Below, piece after piece: positions 32,254 through 44,400 of a stretch of DNA of 64,000 bases. The notes beneath the pieces were generated by a model. The model was not told the origin of the DNA and ran no database searches. It saw nothing but the letters and a program-made list of their open reading frames with translations. The stretch is from contig NZ_JACSET010000003.1 of the NCBI RefSeq assembly GCF_014334325.1, positions 248,001 to 312,000 on the forward strand. Direction: 5' to 3'. This DNA comes from Treponema sp. Marseille-Q4130. GTDB taxonomy: Bacteria; Spirochaetota; Spirochaetia; Treponematales; Treponemataceae. Made by a program: the position numbers and the translations under genes. How positions within the stretch are numbered: the first letter of the stretch is position 1; the number at the start of each line of letters is the position of its first letter.

Positions 32254-35200
32254 ATGAAAAAAATTATATTCGCCGCCTGCTTTTACTGCGTATTAGTAGG
32301 TGTATACGCAGCCGGCTCCAGAGATATAACGAAAACCGAATTTAGCGCTCCGGAAAGCTGGCAGGAAACGGTCGATATTTCGGCGAAAAAAAAGGGAAAA
32401 TACAATATCCTCGTGACGGCTCGCGATATTGCCGGAAATGTCGGCTATGCGGGGCCTTTTAATATGTATATAGATCCCGCTTCGGATTTACCCGTAACGT
32501 CGATCGCGTTTCCGAGTTCGGGCGCGGCCGTAAACGGCAATGTGGATATCGTCGGAACCTGCTATGATGACGATAAGGTTTCGCAGGTTTCGCTGCGTAT
32601 CGACGGCGGCGAACAAACGTATACGGCAAAGGGCACCGAATTTTGGTCGTACTCTCTCGATACGGCGTCTTTAGACGAAGGTCTGCATATCGTCGAAGTA
32701 TGGGGTGTCGATGTAAACGGTGTTCAGGGGAAAAGCGTAAAGACTTCGTTTAATTTGGACAGGCGGCAGCCCGTCACAAATGTTACGAATACCGGAGCAG
32801 GTTCTTTGGTATCGGGTACCGTACAGCTGGAAGGAACGGTTGAAGACGGCAACGGTATAGAGCGCCTTTTTTATTCGTTCGACAACGGGAACAAATTTGA
32901 AGAAGTGCGCCTTTCATACAATAAAAAACTGAACCGCTCAAATTTCAAACTTCCCATAAAAACGACATTGCTTTCCGACGGACCCAACGTATGTTGGTTT
33001 AAAGCGATCGATAAACAGGGTTCGACGGGAATTTATACCTTTTTGTTTTTCGTAGACAATGTTGCGCCGACACTTTCGTTTATCTATCCGGACGATGAAA
33101 ACGAAACCTTTCCGAGCGTTTTTTCCGTTGCGGGAAAGGTCGCCGACAGTACGGAACTCGAGTCTCTTTCGTGGGTATGCGGCAAAGCGAGCGGTGACAT
33201 TCCCGTAACGCCGGGCAACGTTTATTGGGTTAAAGAATTCGATTTCAGCGGCACGAATACAAAATCGGTTCTCATCGAATTCGTTGCAAAAGACGTTGCG
33301 GGAAACGTCGTGCGCGCGAAAAAGAAGATCGCAATCGATAAAGCGAAAGACAAGCCCGGTTTGGAAATCGTCAGTCCGAAAGCGGGCGAAAAGATAGACG
33401 GTGCTCTTTTTGTCGCCGGTTTGGGATACGCAAACGCATCGGAAATCCGTTATCGAATCGATAAGGGTGAAGAAAAAACCGCTGCTGTCTCCGGATCGTC
33501 GGGTACATTCACCGCAACCGAAGACGAACTTCCGGCCGGAAACCATACGCTTGTCGCATACGCCGTACGTGCCGACGGAACGGTGGGAAATGTGCATACC
33601 GTTCAATTCTCTTCAATAGGAAAAGCTCCCGTCATCTCGTTTGAATCGGGCGGCTCCGTTATCCCCCTGTACGGCGCGCAAAATAAAGTATCGACAAGCG
33701 TCCGCATCAAAGCGGAAGCGGGGTTGCACGAAGTACTTGTCGGTTTTAACGGCGAAGAAGAAAAAGCGCTTAGCGTTAAACAAGGTCAAACCGAATTTAC
33801 CGTGCGCCCGCCCGTAAACGAAAAAATGCCCGGGGGAATATATTCGATATCCGTCAGCGCAACCGATACGGCAGGCCGCGCCGTCCGCCAAAAACTGCTC
33901 ATAGGCATTGCCGGTAACGCCGCTTCAAGCGATTCCGCCGCGTTTGTGTGGGCGGGAAGGAGAATCGGAAATGCTGCCGTTCTTGAAGCGGGCGAGTCTT
34001 TGACCGGTTTGTATTATTCGAACGAAGGCGCCCGGATCGAAAGCGCCGAATTGACCGGCTCTGCGGAGCTTAGTTGCGAAGCTGAAGGCAACGTCGTAAA
34101 AATCAGTGCGGCGAAAGACGGCACCTATAACGGCATACGCTTAACGATACGTACAAGCGACGGTAAAGAAATGACGAGCGAAAGCATCGATGTGCTGGTC
34201 GATACGGCTTTTCCGAGTATAACGCTCGAACGAGCCGCGTCATCGTCATATGTAAAGGATTCGATCGTGTTTTCAGGAAGCGTGAGCGGTACCCTGCTCC
34301 CGCCCGAATATCGCCTGTCGTCCGCATCTTCGGATGAAGTCTTAACGGGAACGCTCGAAAGCCGTTTCGAAAAAACGCTCGACGTAAAAGGCTTTCCCGA
34401 CGGAGCGCTCCTGCTCACCGTCGTCGCCGTGGACAGCGTCGGTAAAAGAACTGCAGAGCACGGAATTTTTATAAAAGACACCGAAGCGCCGGACGTGCGT
34501 ATGGTGATGCCCGCATCGGGCGATAAGGTAAACGGTTCGGTAACGGCGGCTTTTAAAGTCGATGAAAAATTCGGCGGCGTAAAAGCCGAATATAAATCCG
34601 ACGATAAAAATTCCGCGTGGAAAGAATTTCCGTATGCATCGCTTTCGAACGTCGTTATCGGCACGGCATCGGAACCGATAAGCAAAAACATGCAGTTCCG
34701 CTTTACCGACGATGCGGGAAACGCGAGGCTCATCGATACATACGACTTCGATATCGATACGGCTGCGGATGCGCCCGTCGTCGAAATACATTTGCCGTTT
34801 GAAAATGAGATTATTGTCAAAGATTTCGAGATTTCGGGTATCGTATACGACGACGACGCTCCGGCGAAAATTTATTATAAAATCGATAATGCGCCGTATA
34901 CGGCGATCGACGTTACGCATACATTTTCGATCCCTGTCGCCCTTTCGTCTTTAACCGATAACGAGCACACGATCAGTATATACGGCGAAGACATTTACGG
35001 CGTAAAAGGTACGCCGGTCGAACGCAAAATCAGAGTGTCGCTCGAAAAGCCGTCGGCGCAGATGGCTTCGCCCGATATAAGCGAAACGGTAAAGGGTCTC
35101 ATAACGATACGCGGTACGGCTTCCGATGCGAACGGCATCAGTGAAGTGTACATTTCGGTGAATAACGGAAACAGTTTTTTGCTTGCCGAAGGCGCGGAAA

Positions 35201-36930
35201 AATGGAACTACTCGCTCAACACTCAGGTTATCGGCGACGGTACCCACGTCGTGCTTATCAGGGCGATCGACAAATACGCTCAGGAATCGGTAGCGTCGAC
35301 TCTCATCAATATCGACAACACTCCGCCGTCATTGGAAATCGAATATCCTTTGGCGGGTTCCGCGCTCGATAAAGATTTATTTATATCGGGGCAGGCATGG
35401 GACAATATTTCACTTGAAGGCGTAACGTTGAAAATAAAGAGCCTTTCGAATACGACCGTTCCCGCATCTCTTGCACAGATAAAATTGAAGACGGAATTGC
35501 TTATCGCCGAAAGCATCGATATCGCTTCGCTGCCTGAAGGGCGCTACAATTTGGAGATATCCGGCATCGACAAAGCGGGCAATACGAACGAAGCCGCCGT
35601 AAACTTCGACGTGTCACGAAAAGCCGATAAAAATAAAATCGAACTGCTGTACCCTCTGAACGGACAAACGCTCTGCGGCGAGTTCAACGTGTACGGTCGC
35701 GTAGACCCTGCGTCGAACATACAACAGATATCGCTGTTTATAGACGGGAAACAGATAGCGACGACCGATGTGTCCCCGACGTATTATTCGTCGTTCCGGC
35801 TGAATCCCGAACTCATAAGCGACGGCACGCACACGATTGAAATAAAGGGAATTCTTCCGGCAAGTCAAACCGTTATTTCAAGCGGCGTTTCCGTGCAGTA
35901 CAATGAAAACGGACCGTGGATCACGATCGACAATCTCGGCATGGGAGACTTTGCGGTAGACCGTCCGTATCTGAAAGGCAGTGTCGGCTATTCCGTTTCG
36001 CAAGAGGAAAAAGATGCCGTCTTTGCAAAGGGCGCATCCGCCGATGCGAAACGAATTTTTGCGGGAAAGCGTCTCAAATCGGTTGAAGTGAGTTTCAATA
36101 ACGGACGAACCTTTGCACCGGCGAAACTCAAGAAAAAAGGCTGGCAGTACCGTATCGAAACGGAAGATATGATCGAAGGCAATCATTTTTTACTCGTCCG
36201 TGCCGTCATGGAAAATAAAGAAGTCGCGATATGCAGGACGATCGTAAAAATCGATAAAACAGTCCCGAATATAACGCTTATCTCTCCGGGTGCAGGCGGC
36301 CGCTATAACGGGGCTATAACCTTTACCGGTTTAACGTCGGACAATATCGCAGTGCAGGGTGCAGAGGCCGCGCTGCGCAAAGGCGACAAAGCGACCTACG
36401 GAGTGCCGAAGTTCATACAGGGGCTGCATTTCGAAGCGGGCTTTTGGGGCGCGACGCTGTGGAACGTCGGCGTCGGTTTAAGCTTTTTCGACGACAACGT
36501 AAAACTCCAGCTGCATTACGGGCAGTTTACGCAAAATCAATTCGACGAGTTTTATAAAACGCAGGATCGTTCGCTGCGGCAAATCCGTTACGGCGGACAC
36601 GTCGGGTCTATAAAACTTTTGGCGAACGTATTCGAACTGCCCTTCGGTTATTATTTCGGCCCCGATTGGCATTGGCTGTATTTGAACATAGCTGTCGGCG
36701 CACAGTTTTCGCTGTTCAGCGCAACCCAGAGCGGAAGACCGCAAGTGCTTTCCGCCGGTTTGGTGCAGCTCGAATTCCCGCGCGTAAAACTGTACAAGCG
36801 GAAATACCTCGGTTCGTTTTCGTTCTTTACCGAAGGTCAGCTGTGGTTTATTTCGACCGACATTGAAGGACCGGCGATCAAATCCGTTCTGCCGCATATA
36901 TCAGGCGGTGTACGCGTGAATGTATTTTAA
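32254..36930 (+). CDS. Large Ig-like-repeat protein with C-terminal outer-membrane beta-barrel
   Basis: 1558 residues. Signal peptide MKKIIFAACFYCVLVGVYA, then roughly a dozen Ig-like repeats of 85-100 residues, each marked by a phrase such as P...SG..V.G.V.I.GT..D...VS.V...DG followed by W.Y.LDT..L.DG.H.V.V...D..G. The last 170 residues or so differ: short alternating hydrophobic strands rich in Tyr, Phe and Gly (LHFEAGFWGATLWNVGVGLSF, LLANVFELPFGYYFG) ending in VRVNVF. A terminal phenylalanine is the usual BAM recognition signal. The layout is a long repeat region followed by a small barrel, so it is probably exposed at the outer membrane. The related lipoprotein is encoded 1.5 kb downstream. 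Confidence 0.75.
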   Translation: MKKIIFAACFYCVLVGVYAAGSRDITKTEFSAPESWQETVDISAKKKGKYNILVTARDIAGNVGYAGPFNMYIDPASDLPVTSIAFPSSGAAVNGNVDIVGTCYDDDKVSQVSLRIDGGEQTYTAKGTEFWSYSLDTASLDEGLHIVEVWGVDVNGVQGKSVKTSFNLDRRQPVTNVTNTGAGSLVSGTVQLEGTVEDGNGIERLFYSFDNGNKFEEVRLSYNKKLNRSNFKLPIKTTLLSDGPNVCWFKAIDKQGSTGIYTFLFFVDNVAPTLSFIYPDDENETFPSVFSVAGKVADSTELESLSWVCGKASGDIPVTPGNVYWVKEFDFSGTNTKSVLIEFVAKDVAGNVVRAKKKIAIDKAKDKPGLEIVSPKAGEKIDGALFVAGLGYANASEIRYRIDKGEEKTAAVSGSSGTFTATEDELPAGNHTLVAYAVRADGTVGNVHTVQFSSIGKAPVISFESGGSVIPLYGAQNKVSTSVRIKAEAGLHEVLVGFNGEEEKALSVKQGQTEFTVRPPVNEKMPGGIYSISVSATDTAGRAVRQKLLIGIAGNAASSDSAAFVWAGRRIGNAAVLEAGESLTGLYYSNEGARIESAELTGSAELSCEAEGNVVKISAAKDGTYNGIRLTIRTSDGKEMTSESIDVLVDTAFPSITLERAASSSYVKDSIVFSGSVSGTLLPPEYRLSSASSDEVLTGTLESRFEKTLDVKGFPDGALLLTVVAVDSVGKRTAEHGIFIKDTEAPDVRMVMPASGDKVNGSVTAAFKVDEKFGGVKAEYKSDDKNSAWKEFPYASLSNVVIGTASEPISKNMQFRFTDDAGNARLIDTYDFDIDTAADAPVVEIHLPFENEIIVKDFEISGIVYDDDAPAKIYYKIDNAPYTAIDVTHTFSIPVALSSLTDNEHTISIYGEDIYGVKGTPVERKIRVSLEKPSAQMASPDISETVKGLITIRGTASDANGISEVYISVNNGNSFLLAEGAEKWNYSLNTQVIGDGTHVVLIRAIDKYAQESVASTLINIDNTPPSLEIEYPLAGSALDKDLFISGQAWDNISLEGVTLKIKSLSNTTVPASLAQIKLKTELLIAESIDIASLPEGRYNLEISGIDKAGNTNEAAVNFDVSRKADKNKIELLYPLNGQTLCGEFNVYGRVDPASNIQQISLFIDGKQIATTDVSPTYYSSFRLNPELISDGTHTIEIKGILPASQTVISSGVSVQYNENGPWITIDNLGMGDFAVDRPYLKGSVGYSVSQEEKDAVFAKGASADAKRIFAGKRLKSVEVSFNNGRTFAPAKLKKKGWQYRIETEDMIEGNHFLLVRAVMENKEVAICRTIVKIDKTVPNITLISPGAGGRYNGAITFTGLTSDNIAVQGAEAALRKGDKATYGVPKFIQGLHFEAGFWGATLWNVGVGLSFFDDNVKLQLHYGQFTQNQFDEFYKTQDRSLRQIRYGGHVGSIKLLANVFELPFGYYFGPDWHWLYLNIAVGAQFSLFSATQSGRPQVLSAGLVQLEFPRVKLYKRKYLGSFSFFTEGQLWFISTDIEGPAIKSVLPHISGGVRVNVF

Positions 36931-36934
36931 CGTT

Positions 36935-38221
36935 TTAATCCGCGCTCATATACGCGCGGATTTCTTCGGCGAAAGCGGCGATTTTCGCCTGTGATGCGAA
37001 TGCCGCCTGCCCCAATTCCGTTACCGGGCCGTCCGTGCACGATGCCGCCCAAAACCGCACGTCATCCGCCTGTAGGTCGTGGGCTTCCGCCCTGCCGGAC
37101 GTCGGCGCAAGCTTTGTTTGCAGGGAAAGAAATGTCTGCACATCCGTGTGCGCAAGACTTTCGAGTATGGAAATCTGCGACGCATTGTTGCGGAACGCCA
37201 TACCGACAAGGGCAGGAGCTATGAGCGTGTGCCGTGTGCCGTCTCCTTTCGGAAACTGTACGGCATCGTAATATTTGATAAGGATGAGCGGTTTTTGCCG
37301 ATGTTCCGACAGCGGCATAAAAATCGCACCGAGACGATGTTCTTCCATATAGTTTTCGATATCTTTTTCCGTAACATTGTACCAGTGCGGATGGATAAGT
37401 CTATCGCGCTGCCATCGCTTGATCGTTCCGAGAACGGAAGAAAGCGAGATACCGTTTCCGAGCGGCACATCAAGCAGATCGGATAAACCGTTTGCGTTCG
37501 CCGCCGCTTTGACGAGAGCGGCATATCCTTCGCTTCCTGCAAGCGATTCCGTAAGAGCGCTCACAAAAGCGGTCAGCGTTGCATCCGTTTTTCCGGCGCA
37601 AATCAGCGGATAATCGGCATAGCTTTTGACGATTTGCAAATAGGATTCAAAGTCGGCAAAAGTTTCCGGCAGCGCAAGCGCCGCATTGTTTCGATACGTG
37701 CGGTAACAGGCGAGCTCGTAATGGTTGAGCAGCAGCGGAAGCATTTTGTATGCGCTGTCGACTTTTCCCGCATTTCTGACGGACACCGGAAAAAGATTGT
37801 ACACGTTTTCCGGAATCGAAATCGCTTTTCCTGCCGCATCCGTAGCAAGTATGCCGTTCCACATAAAGAGCAGATCATATGTTTTTGCGATACGCTTTGC
37901 ATTCCGTATATCCTTTTCCGTGAGCTGCACAGTCCGTACCCGCGAATAGTTTTTTTGCAGCATTGCGTTATCGGGATTTTCGAACGTTTCCCCGATCGCC
38001 TTTACAATGTTTTCGGAAATTCCGTAATACGCAACGTCGAGTCTGCGGTCGTCCTTATAGCGTGCTATGCCGAAAACGCCTGCAGCAGCGGCAAAGAGCG
38101 CAAATATGACGACGATAAGCGACCGCCGCTTTTCGGACAATCGCTTCGGTTTTGCCTGTTGCCGTTTTGCTTGCGGCCGATTTTTGCCGCCTCTCGATTT
38201 TTTCGATATATTTCCACCCAT
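36935..38221 (-). CDS. Membrane-anchored solute-binding-protein-like protein
   Basis: 428 residues from the ATG at 38221, which is fixed by a leaderless promoter; an ATG at 38251 lies inside the -35. The N-terminus is very basic (about 40 residues of Lys/Arg/Gln), followed by one uncleaved membrane helix (SLIVVIFALFAAAAGVFGIA). The periplasmic part resembles extracellular binding proteins of the SBP_bac_1 type (DLLFMWNGILATDAAGKAISIPENVYNLFPVS; TFADFESYLQIVKSYADYPLICAG) but no importer genes are near. It may sense or tether rather than transport. It ends 5 bases from the convergent Ig-repeat gene and is divergent from the giant lipoprotein gene. Confidence 0.65.
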   Translation of the reverse strand: MGGNISKKSRGGKNRPQAKRQQAKPKRLSEKRRSLIVVIFALFAAAAGVFGIARYKDDRRLDVAYYGISENIVKAIGETFENPDNAMLQKNYSRVRTVQLTEKDIRNAKRIAKTYDLLFMWNGILATDAAGKAISIPENVYNLFPVSVRNAGKVDSAYKMLPLLLNHYELACYRTYRNNAALALPETFADFESYLQIVKSYADYPLICAGKTDATLTAFVSALTESLAGSEGYAALVKAAANANGLSDLLDVPLGNGISLSSVLGTIKRWQRDRLIHPHWYNVTEKDIENYMEEHRLGAIFMPLSEHRQKPLILIKYYDAVQFPKGDGTRHTLIAPALVGMAFRNNASQISILESLAHTDVQTFLSLQTKLAPTSGRAEAHDLQADDVRFWAASCTDGPVTELGQAAFASQAKIAAFAEEIRAYMSAD

Positions 38222-38227
38222 AAAAGT

Positions 38228-38256
38228 ACTATACCATCTTGTCAAATTCATTCCAA
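38228..38256 (-). promoter_or_regulatory. Promoter of the membrane-anchored binding-protein-like gene
   Basis: On the minus strand TTGGAA (38256-38251), a 17-base spacer and TATAGT (38233-38228), then 6 bases to the ATG at 38221. There is no Shine-Dalgarno. Confidence 0.65.
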
Positions 38257-38357
38257 GCGGATGTAAAGCGGATGTTCATTTCCGGCGGATCCTTTCAAGC
38301 GGATAGTCCGGAAGGAAACGCCGCTGCTTTTTTTTAGGAATTTTTGTTTTTTTATAT

Positions 38358-38363
38358 TATAAT
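38358..38363 (+). promoter_or_regulatory. Probable -10 element of the giant lipoprotein gene
   Basis: TATAAT in an AT-rich run about 120 bases upstream of the start codon. The -35 is not clear. The divergent gap 38257-38484 holds no gene. Confidence 0.35.
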
Positions 38364-38484
38364 ATATATTGGGAAAATTGGATATTTTAGAAATATGATC
38401 TATACGGGATCATATCAAGTTGATAACGAATTCTGCCGATACTCTTACGGTGGAACTGTGTTTAAAAGGCAGGCGGAGACGAAT

Positions 38485-41400
38485 ATGAGTTTTTTAAAGA
38501 CAAAAAAAACAATTTCAAAAGACTATGGACTATTGACTGCAGCTTTTATTGCAATGGCGATATATATGCTGACGGTGCTCTCATGCGAAGTGAGCCTCGG
38601 CGGGTCGGTGGATGCGGCACCTCCGTCGAACACTATTACGTACCCGCCGAAAAATGCCGTGGTGCGCAGTACCTTTGTGATTGCAGGAACATGCAGCGAC
38701 GACACGAGCGTTGCATCCGTTACGCTGAGCATCACAAATACCGGTACGCAGACATCATACGGTCCCTTTCAAGCGGATTTGGCGGACGATAAAAAATCGT
38801 GGTCGATCAGGCTCAACAAAGAAAAACGCAACGTACCGAATCATCCGTACGCGGGATGGGATTTTCCCGACGGAAAATACAGCGTTACCGCGTATGCGAC
38901 CGACGCTTCGGGCAGAAACTCCGATACTACGGCAAATGCGTTTACGATAGACAATACGCCTCCCGTTCTCATTTTGACGTCCCCTTCATCATCCGGCACG
39001 CTTGAACCCGATAAATCGGGACGGACGATTTCGTTTACGGGCACGTATGCGGAAGATACCGACAATCAAATTGCCGAAATGAAAGTGCTCCTTTTTAAAA
39101 AAGCGGACGCATCGAAAATAGGCGAGATAACATTTAATAACATCGATCACATGGCGGAAAACAACAAATACGTCATTGCGCAGTATTTTTCAACAAGCCC
39201 TTCAAACCCTGATGATCAGAGACTCTTCGACAATTATAAAGCGATATTCGGTGAAACTAATGTTAATAACTATACAAACAATATCGGTACGACAGTAGAT
39301 TTACCCGTGTACATGACGCTGCTCCTTTCCGACGGAGCGCGAGTGTACGACGACCCGTCGAATCCTGCGGGAAGCGGCCCCGGCAACCGAACGACGCACT
39401 ACTACCGAAATACCGACGGCATCATCGATAACTTTACAAAGGAAAATGCCGCTTATCCGATGAGCATTTTGGAAATCAAAGATTTTCTCAACGGTACGTC
39501 GATAAAATACACCGACGATACGGCCGTTACGACGATCATAACTGCTTTGAATGGAGCCAAGTCCGCCGAATACAATGCTGCGGACACGACACTTGCCGCC
39601 GCCGATAGACCGAATGCGACGACGCTGTCGGTAAATCCCAAAGCGAATCCGACCTTTATCGTCTCCGGTTATGCGAAAGATACATCGGGAATAACTTCGT
39701 CAAGTTACGATTCGCACGGATTTTATTACTATACGAACGGTGCCCCCTTCAGCATCGTTATTTCATCGGGTGCCGACAACGTGCCGGTAAAGTATACGGA
39801 CAACAATGTTACGATTTATGCCGTCCCTGCTCAGACTAACGGTGAATTTACTAATCCGCTGCCGACCGATTGGTCGTCGACTCTGCCGAATCCGGTTCCG
39901 TCCGGATGGGTTGAAGTAGAAAGAATAGAAAATCAAGGAAATAAAACATCGCATACGATAAATAAAGCGCTTTCCGGTTTGGTTCCAAATCTGCGCTATC
40001 GGTTCGCCGTATGGGGTAAAGACGTAAACGGAATGCAGATCGAACAGGATAAAAACGGCCCCTACGTGTTCGTCGTACAGTCGAGCGGCAATAAGCCGGT
40101 AATTTCGATCGGAGCTCAGGATATAAGCGGCGGAAAAAATACGAACCTCGAAGAAGGAAGTATCGCATCGGGAGCCATTCTTGCCTCTTCATACACTCCT
40201 GCAAATAAATTGATCTTCAAGGGTACGGCAACTCCTGCCGGTTCGCCGATTGCATCGGTAACGGCGGCTGTCGAGTCGATCGAAAATGTAGACACATCGG
40301 CAACGGTGCCGTCAAATTCGCTTTCGGTATCGGTTCCTTCCGTTGCGACGCTGCCCAACTGGGAAACCGTCGTCACGGAAGCTACATCTCTTCCCGACGG
40401 CAATTACAAAGTCAAATTCAAGTTTACGGTAGAAGACAATGCGTACGCGGAAAGCTCCGTTACGCGGAGTATATATATCGACAAAAAAGCGCCTGTTATC
40501 ACCGTTGAAAATATTCATAACGGTGATCTGATAACGGAAGAAAACAGCTATATTCAAACGATAAAAGATTCCGGCGGCAACATAACCGGTCGTCGTTACA
40601 GCTTCCGCGGCAAGTGGAGCGATGTAAAAGGAAAAGGTACAAAAACACTCGAATACAGTACAGACGGCGGCGCACATTGGCATATCGTTACCGATTCGGT
40701 AAACGGAAGCGCCGTTCCCCAAGTAACGTCGGAAGCGTCGTGGACGGCGAATATCGATGTAACCGAAACAGAAAATTATAGTATTAAATTCCGCGCAACC
40801 GATGCTGCGGGATTGCAGACGGAATTTTCCAATTATACGGGCATCAAATTCGATTTCAGTGTGCCGACAATCACTCCGCTTGAAGCGAAAGTCAATACTA
40901 CTCCTACCGATACGGATGTTGCGGGTAAATACGTCAATAAGTCGATGCAGGGAAAAACGCTTACGGTAGAAGCAAGTGTTTCCGATAATCTTTCGCTCGG
41001 CATCAGCAATGCGGCTGTTGAGGCAAATATAACCGCGACTGTTCAGCATAATGGAACCCCTTATACCGGCTCCGACTTGACGGTTACGAAAGAACCGTCT
41101 TCGGATAAAAAATCCGCTGTTGTAAAATTCAGGCTTACGATTCCTTCGGATAATACGAAAGACGGCTCCTGGACATTTACGGTAAGCGCGAAAGACGCAG
41201 CCGGAAGAGATGTTGTCACGGAACAGTCGGTCGGCGTAACGGTAGATACGACAGAGCCGGCATGGAAAACCGACAATACGCCAAACAAAGTGCCGTATAT
41301 TTCTCCCGAAAATACCGGCGGCTGGTATAACAGAACAGCTCTTTTGATAAAAGCACTCGCCGAAGATGGCGGAAGCGATGTAGATAAACTGCAATATAAA

Positions 41401-44400
41401 TTAAGCACAGAGTCCAATTGGAATGATGTGGGTAACGGTAACTTTACATTTACGGTAAGCGATACGTTTAACGGAAATATTATCGCGCGTGCGACGGACA
41501 AAGCCGGAAATTATATCGAATCGATACATACGGTAAAAATCGATACGGCAGCACCCGATACCTGTACACTCGGTACGGTAGACGGACAAAGCGGCGTTAC
41601 GACAAAGCTCGTAAACAACGATACGGCTCAGGTTGAATTTACATTTACTGCAAGCGATGCTTCCGGCGGCAGCGGTTTGAATCCGGCCGAAATCAAAGTT
41701 ATCAAAATCGGGAACACGGTTTTGTCTCCGGCAATTGTGCCGACGGAAAGCGGCGGTACATATACGGCAATCATTCCGCAGGCGAGTCTTGCGGACGGAG
41801 CGGTAACGGTACGCCTTACTGACAATGCGGGAAATACGGCCGACTTTGCGCTCTTTACGCTGCAAAAGGATATTGCGCCGCCGACAGTCAGAATAAATAC
41901 GCCGGCATCAGAAGTGACGGTAAACAAAACGATTACGGTTTCGGGAACGGCGTCAGACAACAGAGAAATTGCAAACAAGGTCGAAGTGTTTATTAAAACG
42001 GGAAGCGGCACGAACGATTGGGAAGTCTACAAGACGACACCGGTCGATACATTGATTACGGACGGTGTTTGGACATTTGACCTCGACACGAATAACATAA
42101 CAGCGCCGTCGGCGGGCGGCATCGATACCTACGATTCTGACGGCAACACGGCAAACGGCAGACAGCTGACGTTTAAAATTACGGCAAAAGACGCCGCCGG
42201 AAACGTAAAATCGGAAGAAAGAACGGTAACGGTCGATCAAAACGCCGACCGGCCTGTCATTAGATTTACAAACCTGTCTCTTACCGGTATGACATCCTCA
42301 ACCCCCGTCTGGTTTAAAGGCTCCGATACGATTTACGGCGGCATCACCGATGACGACGGAGAAGTGAAGTCGGACGGAGCGGAGCAACGGTTTAAATACA
42401 GCACCGACGGCGGTGTAAACTGGACGTATATTCCGGTTTCGGGCGGATCATGGAATTTAACGCTTCCCGATGGTCCGAAGACGATATTGTTTAAAGTTAC
42501 GGATCCGGCGGGTAACGAATTTACTTCGTCGGATGCGGACTCGACAATGAGACCTAAGCTTAACGACGGGACGACAACATTCAGCGAAGATACGAAATTG
42601 TATCTGAAAGTCGACACGCACGCGCCTGAAATGCAGAACATTCAGATAAGCAGCGACGGTACAAATTGGTCGGATGATTTTAAAACGGTAGGCGGAAATC
42701 CGCTTATGCTCGGCGGTACGACCGATAAATTCTTTATCAGGTTTGAGGCAAAGGACGCAAACGATATAGACGAAAATAATTTATTCGTTAAAGTATCAAA
42801 TCTTTGGCTCGATAGCGGAACAGAGATAGCAGCCCACAAATATACGACGGCCTCCGCCGGTGCGAATGAAACCCATGTCAACGTTACCTCCGTTCCGATG
42901 GCGGACAGATGGAAGCAATACACATTCAGCAATATTTCTTGCAAACCGGGAAGCGGTACGATGAAATTGGAAATCGTCGCGACCGATACGGCAGGCAATA
43001 CGTCTCCAATCATGCGCGAAGTAAAGGTTGACAACACTGCGCCGAAGGTCGATTTTTCAAGTCCTACAACCGAGACAGGTTCGGGAATATCTCCGACAAA
43101 GGGCGACACGCGAGTTTCCGGTGAAATCGATGACAGTACAGCGCAAGTGTGGTTTGCCGTATCTCCGAGCGGAACGGTTTCCCCCGAAAGCGACACCGCT
43201 TCGAATAATTCGTATACCTATGTCGATGCGGGCGGTAATGAGCATACGGCTAGTATTTCTTCCTTTGATCCGAGCAAAACCGTTTACAAGCCTGTTGAGG
43301 ATGTTTCGGCGCGCTGGTACATTATGTTTGATGCCGACACGGATGCTGCCGCAACAGGAACGCACAGCCTGACGCTGAACAAATGGCTCGTCAAGCTCAA
43401 GATTACGACGGATGCCGATATTACCAGTACTGCATACGACAAAATTACCAAACTTTACGTTTGGATAAAAGCGACCGATGCGCACGGCAACACGAAAGAA
43501 TATAAGTTCCCGATATGGCACGATCCGCAGGGCGACCGTCCGTCTGTAACGATAGACTATCCTGCGAACAACGCAAAACTTGGCGGTACCGTCCGCCTTG
43601 CAGGAAATGCTACGGACAATAACGAACCTAAAGCGGTATTCGTGCAGATACTTCGTGATGAAAATAATATACCCACAGGAGCTCCGACACCAGCCGATCT
43701 CAACTATTGGCAAAGCAAAGGCTATGGCGTATACCTCATGAGCGGAAGCGGAAGCAGCGGTACCGCGTGGACAGGTACGCCCGCGTCCGGTAAAACAGCG
43801 GCCGACTACGGTATTCTTGCGACGCTTACCGGCGGCAGCTGGAGCTTACCGATAAACGGAAATGGTGAGCTTAATCCATCCGGGAATACGCCGAATAACG
43901 TCAAAATTACCGCCTACGCGTATGACGCTTCGCATAACAAGAGTTTGCCGAAAAGCGTCAACGTTACGTTCGATAAAAACAACCCTGTATTCGGAAGCAT
44001 ACAGCTCGTTAAATCGGCTAATGAAAATCTTTCGACTCCCAACAGCGCACAGCAAACCACCGCTTCCGGCGGCACCTACAGCGTTAAAGACACATGGTAC
44101 ATTTACGGCAGCGTAACGGATGCCGACTCGATAAAAAGGCTGACGATTAAAGACGGCAGTACGACGCATGCGCTCATAACCGGCGGTACTGCAACTTCGA
44201 GCTCTGGCTCGTGGAATGTAACGAACACGGGCAATACCGCGACATTCAAATACAAGCTCGATACCGCAATCGGCGTCGGTGAATGTCCGATAGAAATCGA
44301 AGCGTACGATGCAACATCGCAGGAGTACAGCTCAAAGTATACCCTTACGATAAGGTACGATAATGAACCTCCGGTACTGCTTGCGTCTTCGGAAACGGGT

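Noticed and set aside
38221-38251. Start codon at 38251 for the membrane-anchored binding-like protein
   Set aside because: It falls within the -35 hexamer of the only good promoter; the ATG at 38221 lies 6 bases after the -10.
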